From Nemertoderma westbladi (Eukaryota > Xenacoelomorpha > Nemertodermatida > Nemertodermatidae), in assembly GCA_032718475.1 (NCBI GenBank), contig JAUCBJ010001358.1, positions 1 to 48,078 on the forward strand: a DNA stretch of 48,078 nucleotides. The letters are read 5' to 3'. The notes under the pieces are model-generated. The model was not told the DNA's origin, did no database searches, and was given only the letters and a program-made list of their open reading frames with translations. Position numbers and translations under genes: made by a program. Numbering within the stretch: the stretch's first letter is position 1; every line of letters starts with the position of its first letter. Shown here one piece after another: positions 39,425 through 48,078 of the stretch.

Positions 39425-39867
39425 TCCCTCCCCCACCAGTACATGCACTCCCCACTCACAGTTCAATGAAAAAAAACAATAGATATCTGCTTGACTGCAA
39501 CGGTAGTGTTCCTCTGTGTGGGATTGACCTGTACAGAGTGTACAATTCTGACATCCCAATGTTGTAATATCCCCAAATAATGTTTATCCATTATTATTAA
39601 CAATGCACATCCCAGCATTTTCTGACAGAATTGAATAAATACACTGTATGCTAATTAATGTGAATAAACCAAACTATTTTGATGCATGCTGGAAATAAAT
39701 ACTAATGCAATGACAAAGTTCATTTAGCCAAACACTCGCCAATTGTCGTCGGCCGGCAATCCTACATTTGTGTTAATAGGCGTGGGAATATTTTTGCCAC
39801 GCCTGATATTTGCGCGGTCACATTTTTTAAGTGATTGGGTGACTTTATATACATAATAATATACATA

Positions 39868-40178
39868 AATTGGAGGATTCTCATTGCTCCCCCCAAGTTT
39901 GAAACTTGCACGAAGCCGCCCCCGCTTTGCAGGACATTTGCTTTCGCCATGAGGACCAGTCTGTGCATAATCTAAATGTTGCTCTTTGGTGAATAAGAAT
40001 TTAAGCATGGCAAATAAACAATAACTTATTAGAGACGCGTCTTAAAGGACTCTGGCCTTGAAGATGCGGATAATCTCGAGAAGGTCATGGGTGATAGGGT
40101 GTTGATAATTTGATAAGTTGATAACTTCGTCGATAATCCAGCATAGCATTCTTAATGCAGCTGCAATGCAGCAGGCCG
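39868..40178 (+). mobile_element. Degenerate RTE-like LINE 3' fragment
   Basis: Scattered identity with 35735-36040: GGAGGATTCTCATTGCTCCC, CGCTTTGCAGGACAT, TTAAAGGACTCTGGCCTTG, GCAGCTGCAATGCAGCA. Several deletions and no frame. The TAG tail is replaced by GTATATATA. Older than the other copies. Confidence 0.8.
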
Positions 40179-40219
40179 TATATATATATAGATAGACTAT
40201 AAATATAAATTATTCTTAC

Positions 40220-40455
40220 CGCAATATGAAGTGATTAAACGTTGCAGGTTCCAGGGCTGATAATTGTAATCGACCCAAAATATCGGCCACGTGCGCGCAA
40301 TGCTCATATCCGTTCCCCTTGGAGCCCGCATGTTGGCGTCTTGGTCCCAGACACAATGAATAGTTAAACAAAATACACAACAAATTGTCGATGAGATAAT
40401 AAATGAATTGAATGATCACAAATAACGAATAACGAGTGTAGTGTAAATATTTCAT
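40220..40455 (-). CDS. Membrane sulfotransferase, exon 1 with N-terminal anchor
   Basis: ATG at 40455 on the minus strand opens MKYLHYTRYSLFVIIQFIYY then LIDNLLCILFNYSLCLGPRR, a long hydrophobic segment followed by basic residues, as in type II Golgi enzymes. It continues ADILGRLQLSALEPATFNHF to CG|GTAAGA, a strong donor in phase 2. With exons 2 and 3 the total is 1512 bases, a multiple of three. The intron of 2.4 kb is full of transposon relics. The start is the first ATG in frame. Confidence 0.55.
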
Positions 40456-42057
40456 GATGAAGATGAGTTACCTGAAGATTTTCAACAACATAAATGTACT
40501 GGTTGATAACATTTATAAAATATGTTACATTAAACAAATATGTGATTATACCAATTGCAGAAAGCCTACACAATACAAAGACAATAAAACCTACAACATA
40601 ATATTTAATGTAATTTATTTGATCGTTTGATCGTCAATCCCCCGCATGGGGGCTATGGGAGTTTTCGTTTCGGCACGAATGCATTGAATGGGCTAGCCCC
40701 TTAAATGGTAGCTTAATGAGTACTGGAGTTTCCTCTGGGGAGTATAGTTCAGGGGGGACCGCACTGGAAATCAGTCGACAGAATTTGTGCGTAATCCCTT
40801 GAATAACGGCCGAAGAAAATTTACTTTTACTTTATTTACTTGTGTTTATTGACTGCGAGCCCTGCACCTGGTGGCTAAGAGAGGACAGCGGTCCAATAGT
40901 ATATACAACTTAATTTTAATTTATTTTATTGTGCCATTTCATTTCACTGGTGCCGTTTTATTTATAAACATACTACTTGTATTATTTACTTAAATTTGTA
41001 TAGTTTGACTTCGTTAAATTAAAGAATCAAAGATCAAATTACTATTCGTTATAGTAATATAAAATTAATAGTAATTTAGTTTCCAGTTTGTATTTATTAC
41101 AATTATACTACACTTTATCGGCCATTTCTATTATCTATGGCAGCTGTTGCTATCTGAATAGAACAATGTTATTTGAATAAAAACAACAGGTAAGCAGTAT
41201 TGGCGGTGTGTGACACAATAAGACATGTACAATATTTATCAGTGCTATCTGTTTCACATAAATTGATACTGCGAGAAATTATATTATCAAAAATTCTATA
41301 CTTATTATATAACAATTAATTACATAGAAAGAACCACACTCCATTAATAAAACACGAATTGTTTCTAATGAGTAGCGAATTGTTAAATTAAATGGTTTTA
41401 CTTTCAATGGTTTTTTTTTCTCGCTTACTCTGTCACATCTTTAATCGATATTATGTCATGAAACAAACAAACTCCCCAGCGCGAACTAATTCTACACATC
41501 GATTGCGATAAGGTAAAGCTGCAAATATACACTAAAGAATAAGCTAGTTTCCCTGGAAACTATTAATTGTAAGAGAAAAGTACGACCAATTGCAAACAAG
41601 GAAATAGTAACGAGTATTCGAGAAATAATAATTAATGCTTCTTAAGAGCTTCAGGTAGGAATAATGAGGAATTGTATCCTGAACCGGATACCTGTTGTTT
41701 ACCCCTTTTCCCTTGTGAACGTAAATAATACTCATTAGGCCTTAGGTATGCCAATTAGTGTGTGATAAAAGGAATAAAGGTTAAAGACTTACAGGTCACC
41801 ATCTAAACGTTTATCTAAACGTATTCACTGTCCTATCTCCGCAGATACAATACATACCTTTGTATTTATACTTATATATTATATATATTGTTAGCTTAGT
41901 AACTGTTACACTTTTATCTTTAGGTTTATAAATATATTAGTAAGTAACTGATTAACTTTTTCAAATTACTATGCTTGCTGTTACATATTTCTGACAACAA
42001 ATAAATATGTTACTCAATTAACGTTTGCTATTACTTCTCTCACAGAAAACTAATACG
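40456..42057. other. AT-rich interval with one GC-richer patch
   Basis: 40625-40820 is GC-richer and unexplained (CCCCCGCATGGGGG hairpin at about 40638-40651, TTCAGGGGGGACCGCACTGG). The rest has no recognisable gene. The left end should contain the sulfotransferase promoter. Confidence 0.35.
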
Positions 42058-42210
42058 TTAGTCGTGAAAAGATTTTGATCCAGTCAGGAACAAACATAAA
42101 AGAGTTCTGACTACGACAGACGATCCTGTAGCTGGAATGTCTCCCTCAACACCGTGAACTCGTATTAACTCGTAGTCTAGTTCGCCCGGGAACTTGCGGG
42201 GTCGACCATC
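42058..42210 (-). CDS. Candidate terminal exon of an unrecognised minus-strand gene
   Basis: After GTAGTCTAG the minus frame is open for 50 codons to TAA: DGRPRKFPGELDYELIRVHG, VEGDIPATGSSVVVRTLLCL and a short tail. It is GC-richer than its surroundings and begins in phase 0, the phase in which the exon at 43491-43684 ends. I do not recognise the protein. Confidence 0.35.
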   Translation of the reverse strand, partial: DGRPRKFPGELDYELIRVHGVEGDIPATGSSVVVRTLLCLFLTGSKSFHD

Positions 42211-43490
42211 CTAGACTACTGCAAGTCAGTTGTAATTGTACGGCACAAGTTAGGAATCACCCCCCTGTATGCTCTTCCTACAATAATGTGGTTGATAAAC
42301 AACTACAATCTGTTTACTTTCGCAATTCCATACCTCTATTTATTAATAATTAATAATATAACATCATTATTTTGCAGAATAATACTGTAATGTTTCAAAT
42401 TTCGAATATAATTATTGTGTAAGGAGGGCTACAGCAGTCCGACTCCAATCAGAATATTATACTTTACAAGAACACTGAACTCTTTTCTAATGAACCTTTT
42501 AAGCGATTTTATTGTAATTTTGAATAGTGGTAATCATGGTGATTATTAGTTTCAAATATATTATTGTAAATTATTATAGAAATAATTAAATAATTATACA
42601 TATTAGTAGGTCTATTCCATAACGTTTAACACAGTTAATAACACATAAAGCCAACACAAATCTCTTTAGTTTCTAACAACATGTGCTCATACATAAAGTT
42701 GTAATTAAATTGCTTTATAAATTATTCCATAATGGACACATTATAGCAGCGAAAATTTACAGTAAATTTTTGGGTTTAATTTTAAATTCCGATAAGATAC
42801 TGAGTGACAAGCCAGTATATATATTTTTTTATTTTTCACTAATTCACATAGAATTTCATTGAACTAATGTTACCATCATATTCTAACATTTGCTAAGTAA
42901 AAAATGCAATAATAATAAAAATTATTTGTAAAGCCAATGTACAAAATATATACTTATACAGGTCTACTAATTTATTATTACTAGCCAAGAAGTCCTACAA
43001 ATTCTTTGTACTGATTAGATCACTGATAATTTCCTGTATTTTAAATAAGATATATTTACCGGTATTATGAATGCTGGTAATATAATCTTATAGCTATTGG
43101 ACCTGCGAAAGGTTGAGTTACCACAACCCAAGCAACAATAGTTTAGTGTATATGGCCAGTTATTATTTGGCTATGCCGTTAAAAGGCGGTGTCTTTCAAA
43201 TAATATTGCATGCATTTCTTGGCAAATATTACTATTTAACATGTAAACCACATGTCCGTAAATCCTTAAAATCTAAGGAAGAATTATAGCCTTCTACTCA
43301 AAAACCAAAGATATTCGCCGGTATTATAACTGGGATTACTTTCAATATTGTAATAACTGTTACAAAGCTGGTCTGCAACAAAATCATTCTGTAGCAGGCT
43401 ATTAAAAGTAAGCAGTTCTGGAGCCTGTGATGCTCAATGGCAATCCTATGCTCTTACTTATGAGGCACCAAATTACTACGTTACACTTAC
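42211..43490. other. AT-rich interval between candidate exons
   Basis: No coding signal or RNA gene is recognised. If the minus-strand gene is real, this is its intron. Confidence 0.35.
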
Positions 43491-43684
43491 TTTTTCTTTA
43501 CATACATACTGTAAGTACTGCACTTCGAATACACCCCTAGGAGACATCGCTTCCGGCCCGGAGCACAACAACTCCACAGATCGCGATCTGTCATTCAATT
43601 CAGCTACAATATCAAGACCAATGTCGTAGTACCAGCAGGGAGGTACTGGGTTTCTCAAATTCTCGGTTGTAGTAAAGAACGTTA
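43491..43684 (-). CDS. Candidate internal exon of an unrecognised minus-strand gene
   Basis: Acceptor TATATTTTACGCAG and donor AAAAA|GTAAGT are both near consensus. The 194 bases are open in one frame: FFTTTENLRNPVPPCWYYDI, GLDIVAELNDRSRSVELLCS, GPEAMSPRGVFEVQYLQYVC. The composition is that of a folded protein. No family recognised. It ends in phase 0. Confidence 0.45.
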
Positions 43685-44146
43685 CTGCGTAAAATATATA
43701 CCAACCTATAAGGTGACAATAAGCTGTATACAGACCTATACTGATCTATACCGTAATTATTTGACTAGTCATCTGAAGTCAACAAACCTGCCTGCGACAA
43801 TCACAAAGTTTTTATAAAATTAACGGGTTAAAACGTTAAAAGTACAATACTGTCAGCGTCCAACCGAGTCTAGATGCAACAACGTGTAGAAGCTAATAGG
43901 AAAACTAGTTCACTCTTAAAACTTCCCTAAGCGGCATTTGAAAATAATTTACTAAGCAACAAATCAGCATATTTTTAAGCTGAAAAAAAACGCTTTAATA
44001 TTTTGGTCAATAAAACACCACGATCGATCAATGCAAATAAATTGTTACCGGAAATACAAATGAAAAGTAGGCTATTTATTATTTTCCAAAATAATAAATG
44101 AAACGAATAAATCTTGTAATAACGGACAATTAAAATATATACGTAC
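43685..44146. other. Non-coding interval between candidate exons
   Basis: Nothing convincing. The exons on either side do not match in phase, so if they belong together an unseen exon lies here. Confidence 0.3.
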
Positions 44147-44229
44147 TGCTACACATTGTGCAAAAACAGCTACTGATCCATTAGCTACAACTCCGTGCAA
44201 CAAATTGTTTGTCCTGAATCGATATCTCA
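44147..44229 (-). CDS. Candidate small exon, minus strand
   Basis: ATTCGCATTGCAG and GTACGT enclose 83 bases with one open frame: RYRFRTNNLLHGVVANGSVA, VFAQCVA. It ends in phase 0, whereas the next candidate exon needs phase 1, so the link is not proven. Confidence 0.28.
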
Positions 44230-44600
44230 CTGCAATGCGAATAACGCATGAATGAGTTACACGCAACAGGGGACCATGTAGAGAGATCGACTGAAAAGTT
44301 AGGGTTGTTAGAAGTGTACCAGTACAACACAGCAGTATACATACAAGTAGAATGCTGTGTAGGTTGTTAATTTATCATACGTAGCTACTCATAGAACTGG
44401 TGAGCGCCGGTATTAGATAATTTGTAATAATGTAATAACAACTAACAACAAAATAATGCGACTTAGTATATTTTGCAAAAAATTCGTAAAACGTAAATTT
44501 TTATATGGACTAGTTAGCATATAAAATGAATTAAATAATTTGGATATATGCAACTTAAGACTGCCCGTTCAATATAAGTGGATTGGGTGGGAGAGCAAGT
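44230..44600. other. Non-coding interval
   Basis: AT-rich, no gene or RNA recognised. Confidence 0.35.
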
Positions 44601-44691
44601 GTCAGGGGAAAGTGGCTGAACTGGTTAGCGCTACTGATGAGGTCTGAGAGGCCAAAACGTACGTATAGCGCTGGTTCAACCCCCTGTGACA
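44601..44691 (+). ncRNA. tRNA-like sequence with A and B boxes (SINE head or tRNA pseudogene)
   Basis: TGGCTGAACTGG (44613-44624) is a perfect A box and GGTTCAACC (44673-44681) a good B box. The ends GTCAGGGG and CCCCCTGTGAC can pair, like an acceptor stem. The spacing of the boxes is longer than in a normal tRNA without intron, and the anticodon arm is unclear, so a SINE head or Leu/Ser-type tRNA pseudogene is more likely than a working tRNA. A poly-T (TTTTTT at about 44703) follows as a possible Pol III terminator. Confidence 0.45.
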
Positions 44692-45283
44692 TGCTTTCTC
44701 ATTTTTTCCATTTATGAACAAAACCATTACATTATAAAATAAATTGTGTAACACACCATAATGTACGGCTCTAAAAGTTTATAAATTATTTAATGCTCAA
44801 TATTTTATCCATTAAATAACGACTTGAACTACATCAGCACTTTATATTCTTGGTGTATAAAGTTTCTTTTAATTTTTGTATTCCCTTATGAATTGAACTT
44901 TTAATTCATTTATGAATACATACATATTCGGCCTACATCAAGACCGGCCACCTCGACATTCCCTCCATAGTTTGCGATCAACTTTGTATGAATAATTAAT
45001 ATGGGTACGAATATGAATGAATGAAGGAATTATAATGATATTAATTTTTTTCCAATTCATTGCTTATTCGATCACAATGTCTCAGCGTAATGCAATGTTA
45101 CACGGCATATCGGACGCTATACGCGCAAATAATAATAATAATGCAACCTCATTATTTAATTTATCCATCTAAAATATGGCAATGCGAGTGCAGCATCTAA
45201 TATAACTGGGCCTTTGTGACGCAGATCTCTTGTGAGCCACTAGGGAATGTACAGTTCATACCAGGGCTGCCATCAAAATAACC
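44692..45283. other. Non-coding AT-rich interval
   Basis: No gene, RNA or clear repeat recognised. It may include the body of a SINE starting at 44601. Confidence 0.35.
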
Positions 45284-45437
45284 ACTTTAAGGTAAACACT
45301 ATAGACTTACAAACTTTAACTACAAAAAAAAAAAAAAAAGGTGATACCTGGGAGGTATTTTGGGCTTAATGTCCTGATTGTATATTTTTTTTTTTTTGTA
45401 GTTAAAGGTTGTAAGTCTCTAGAGTTTACCTTAAAGT
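45284..45437. mobile_element. Foldback repeat/MITE with about 55-bp inverted ends
   Basis: ACTTTAAGGTAAAC, GACTTACAA, CTTTAACTACAAAAAAAA on the left (45284-45340) are matched inverted on the right (45383-45437), with a few mismatches and a spacer of about 42 bases. The A-run and T-run face each other inside the arms. No coding capacity; family unknown. Confidence 0.7.
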
Positions 45438-45651
45438 TGATATATACATCCAACCCCCTGTTAGTCAGTATGTCGGTACATTCAATTATCAAAATAACCG
45501 TAAGTAAGTAGTTAGAGTGGTACCGTGCTGTTAACCAACCGTGAGGGAAAGGTTACAGAGTCAGTTTTTTCTAACCAAAACAATAAAGTAATCGTTACCG
45601 ATTTGATGGAATGGATTAATAATTAAATGATATACATTGTGGAGTACAGGA

Positions 45652-47357
45652 ATGGGGCAGGGGGAACAGCGCTGGGGGATGGGGAACAGCGCTGGGGGAG
45701 GGGGAACAGCGCTGGGCGATGGGCAACAGCCCTGGGAGAGGGGGAACAGCGCTGGGGGAGGGGGAACAGCGCTAGGGGAGGGGAAACAGCGCTGGGGGGG
45801 GAACAGCGCTGGGAGAGGGGGAACAGCGCTGGGGGAGGGGGAACAGCGCTGGGGGAGGGGGGAACAGCGCTGGGGGAGGGGGAACAGCGCTGGGGGAGGG
45901 GGAACAGCGCTGGGGAGGGGGAACAGCGCTAGGGGAGGGGAAACAGCGCTGGGGGAGGGGGAACAGCGCTGGGGGAGGGGGAACAGCGCTGGGGGAGGGG
46001 GAACAGCGCTGGGGGAGGGGGAACAGCGCTAGGGGAGGGGAAACAGCGCTGGGGGAGGGGGAACAGCGCTGGGGGAGGGGGAACAGCGCTGGGGGAGGTG
46101 GAACAGCGCTGGGGGGAGGGGGGAACAGCGCTGGGGGAATGGGGAACAGCGCTGGGGGAGGGGGAACAGCGCTGGGGGAGGGGGCAAACAGCCCTGGGAG
46201 AGGGGGAACAGCGCTGGGGGGGAACAGCGCTGGGGGAGGAGGAACAGCGCTAGGGGAGGGGAAACAGCGCTGGGGGGGAACAGCGCTGGGGGAGGGGGAA
46301 CAGCGCTGGGGGAGGGGGAACAGCGCTGGGGGAGGGGGAACAGCGCTGGGGGGGGGGAACAGCGCTGGGGGAGGGGCAACAGCGCTGGGGGAGGGGGAAC
46401 AGCGCTAGGGGAGGGGAAACAGCGCTGGGGGAGGGGGAACAGCGCTGGGGGAGGGGGAACAGCGCTGGGGGAGGGGGAACAGCGCTGGGGGAGGGGGAAC
46501 AGCGCTGGGGGAGGGGTAACATCGCTGGGGGAGGGGGAACAGCGCTGGGGGGGGGGGGAACGGCGCTGGGGAGGGGGAACAGCGCTGGGGGAGGGGGAAC
46601 AGCGCTGGGGGAGGGGTAACATCGCTGGGGGAGGGGGAACAGCGCTGGGGGGGGGGAACGGCGCTGGGGGAGGGGGAACAGCGCTGGGGGAGGGGAACAG
46701 CGCTGGTGGAGGGGGAAATGCGCTAGGGGAGGGGAAACAGCGCTGGGGGAGGGGGAACAGCGCTGGGGGAGGGGGAACAGCGCTGGGGGAGGGGGAACAG
46801 CGCTGGGGGAGGGGGAACAGCGCTGGGGGAGGGGTAACATCGCTGGGGGAGGGGGAACAGCGCTGGGGGGGGGGGGAACGGCGCTGGGGGAGGGGGAACA
46901 GCGCTGGGGGAGGGGGAACATCGCTGGGGGAGGGGGAACAGCGCTGGGGGGGGGGAACGGCGCTGGGGGAGGGGGAACAGCGCTGGTGGAGGGGGAACAG
47001 CGCTGGGGTGGGAACGGCGCTGGGTGAGGGGGAACAGCGCTGGGGGGGCAGGAATAGGGGAGGGGGAACAGCGCTGGGGGAGGGGAACAGCGCTGGGGCA
47101 GGGGGAACAGCGCTGGGGGAGGGGGAACAGCGCTGCGGGAGGGGAACAGCGCTGGGGCAGGGGGAACCGCGCTGGGGGAGGGGGAACAGCGCTGGGGAGG
47201 GGAACAGGAATGGGGCAGGGGGAACAGCGCTGGGGGAGGGGGAACAGAAATGGGGGAGGGGGAACAGGGATGGGGGAGGGGGAACAGGAAAATGGCAGGG
47301 GGAACAGCGCTGGGGGAGGGGGAACAGGGATGGAGGAGGGGGGACAGGAAAAGGGCA
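45652..47357. repeat. G-rich 20-bp minisatellite, about 85 units
   Basis: The unit is GGGGGAACAGCGCTGGGGGA. Variants include GCTAGGGGAGGGGAAACAGC, TAACATCGCT, AACGGCGCT and units with longer G runs. A block of 318 bases is repeated: GCTAGGGG at 46403/46721 and TAACATCGCT at 46517/46835. The G-rich strand has two G5 runs per unit and could form G-quadruplexes. Since 20 is not a multiple of three, long open frames appear on both strands; they are by-products. The right edge abuts a LINE copy truncated inside its coding region. Confidence 0.95.
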
Positions 47358-47362
47358 GGATC

Positions 47363-48078
47363 TTTAAGGCCAGTGTCCTTTAAGATGCGTCTCAAGAAAG
47401 TCATAGGCTGTCCACCATGCTTATTCACTCCATGAGGCTGCCAAAGTACAAGATTATGCACTGGCTGGTCCTCACGGCGAAAGCAATGTCCTGCAAAGCG
47501 GGGGCGATTTTGTTCTAGTGCCAAGCTTGGGGGAACCAATGAGACACCTCCAATGTTATATAGTGTCTCGTTGGAGATGTGTGCATTGTACTTGACACAA
47601 TGAACCCGGCGTAGCATTCTTGTGAATGTGCCATCCAGAGATTTGGTGTCCTCAGCAGTTAGAGCCCAGCATGGACTCCCGTAGAGGAGTACTGGAACTA
47701 CTGCTGCTCTAAATAATCGGACCTTAAGTTTCCGATTAATTCTCGGTGACTTCCAAATCCTGGAAAGCCTATTCAAGGCAAAGCTTTCCCTTACGTATCC
47801 GAAGGTCCTCACCTGACTTCCGGATCCATGATCCCAGGTAACAGAAGTCGTCCACATGCTCAAGCATACCATCCTTTGAGCTTATGCTCATCCGATCAGA
47901 GACTTGCTGAGGACTTTCAAAGTTAACTGTCCGAATTTTGGTCTTTCTGGAGTTAGTAAAAAGACCAACACTAGAAGCAGCATGTTCTAATGAGCTGAGG
48001 AGCCGTTGGGCTCCCTCTAATGATTCTGAGAGTACTCCTAAGTCATCAGCAAAGTCTAGATCAGTTAGGTACTTGGCA
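47363..48078 (-). mobile_element. RTE-like LINE copy, truncated by the minisatellite and by the window edge
   Basis: Minus-strand relative of 35205-35920: KVRLFRAAVVPVLLYGSPCW, MLRRVHCVKYNAHISNETLY, FAGHCFRREDQPVHNLVLW and LRRILKDTGL. The frame is broken near 47790, and the sequence continues past 48078 towards the reverse transcriptase palm. The last 35 codons and the tail are missing: at 47363 the sequence changes to minisatellite. Confidence 0.9.

Larger units (their letters stand above)
37819..40219 (-). other. Intron 1 of the sulfotransferase gene
   Basis: Contains a CACTA-like MITE (38582-38822), a poly-C tract (39402-39424) and a LINE fragment (39868-40178). The remainder is AT-rich with no recognisable gene. 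A perfect 14-base palindrome ACGGTCATGACCGT lies at about 39114-39127. Confidence 0.45.

Noticed and set aside
45627-47872. Several long Gly-rich (plus) and Pro-rich (minus) open frames, up to 540 codons
   Set aside because: They come from the 20-bp minisatellite; the longest is a LINE fragment read straight into it. Not genes.

Overview
The window is nuclear DNA from an animal. It is AT-rich and intron-bearing (GT-AG junctions), with few genes set among many transposons. A DEG/ENaC channel terminus, a YWTD beta-propeller cell-surface protein, a membrane sulfotransferase and a HECT ubiquitin ligase remnant are all metazoan in type. The transposon set (RTE-like LINEs with (TAG)n tails, CR1/L2-like LINEs, Penelope-like elements, a GalEa-like Ty1/copia element, MITEs) fits an invertebrate, probably marine. 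The species cannot be fixed from sequence alone.

Layout. 0-5.8 kb: an inactivated RTE-like LINE on the minus strand, flanked by inverted and tandem copies of an unclassified repeat, then a 7-bp minisatellite. 5.8-11 kb: two Penelope-like fragments facing away from each other; a deleted CR1/L2-like LINE has inserted into one of them. The last two exons of a DEG/ENaC channel gene follow. 11-19 kb: a second CR1/L2-like LINE (minus) split by a full-length young copia element with 164-bp LTRs, a 5-bp target duplication, a tRNA-iMet primer site and one 1484-codon gag-pol frame. 19-24 kb: a 35-bp satellite interrupted by a LINE copy, then a decayed HECT-domain gene whose coding sequence also carries a MITE. 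24-27.5 kb: LINE fragments.

27.6-32 kb holds the best host gene (plus strand). Three phase-compatible exons give 826 codons: signal peptide, YWTD beta-propeller, 23 exact-length 16-residue Ser/Thr/Pro repeats, a 12-cysteine Ly6/uPAR-like module and a C-terminal hydrophobic tail that suggests a GPI anchor. 34.6-36 kb is an RTE-like LINE with a 10-bp target duplication. 36.3-40.5 kb is a minus-strand three-exon sulfotransferase with an N-terminal membrane anchor. Its phases agree, but the exon 2/3 junction creates a TGA.

40.5-45.6 kb is AT-rich, with candidate exons of an unrecognised minus-strand gene, a tRNA-like SINE head and a foldback repeat. 45.65-47.36 kb is a G-rich 20-bp minisatellite of about 85 units abutting a truncated LINE that runs off the right edge. 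Many long open frames here, especially in the minisatellites, are not genes. The host genes are short multi-exon models inferred from splice sites and protein motifs.
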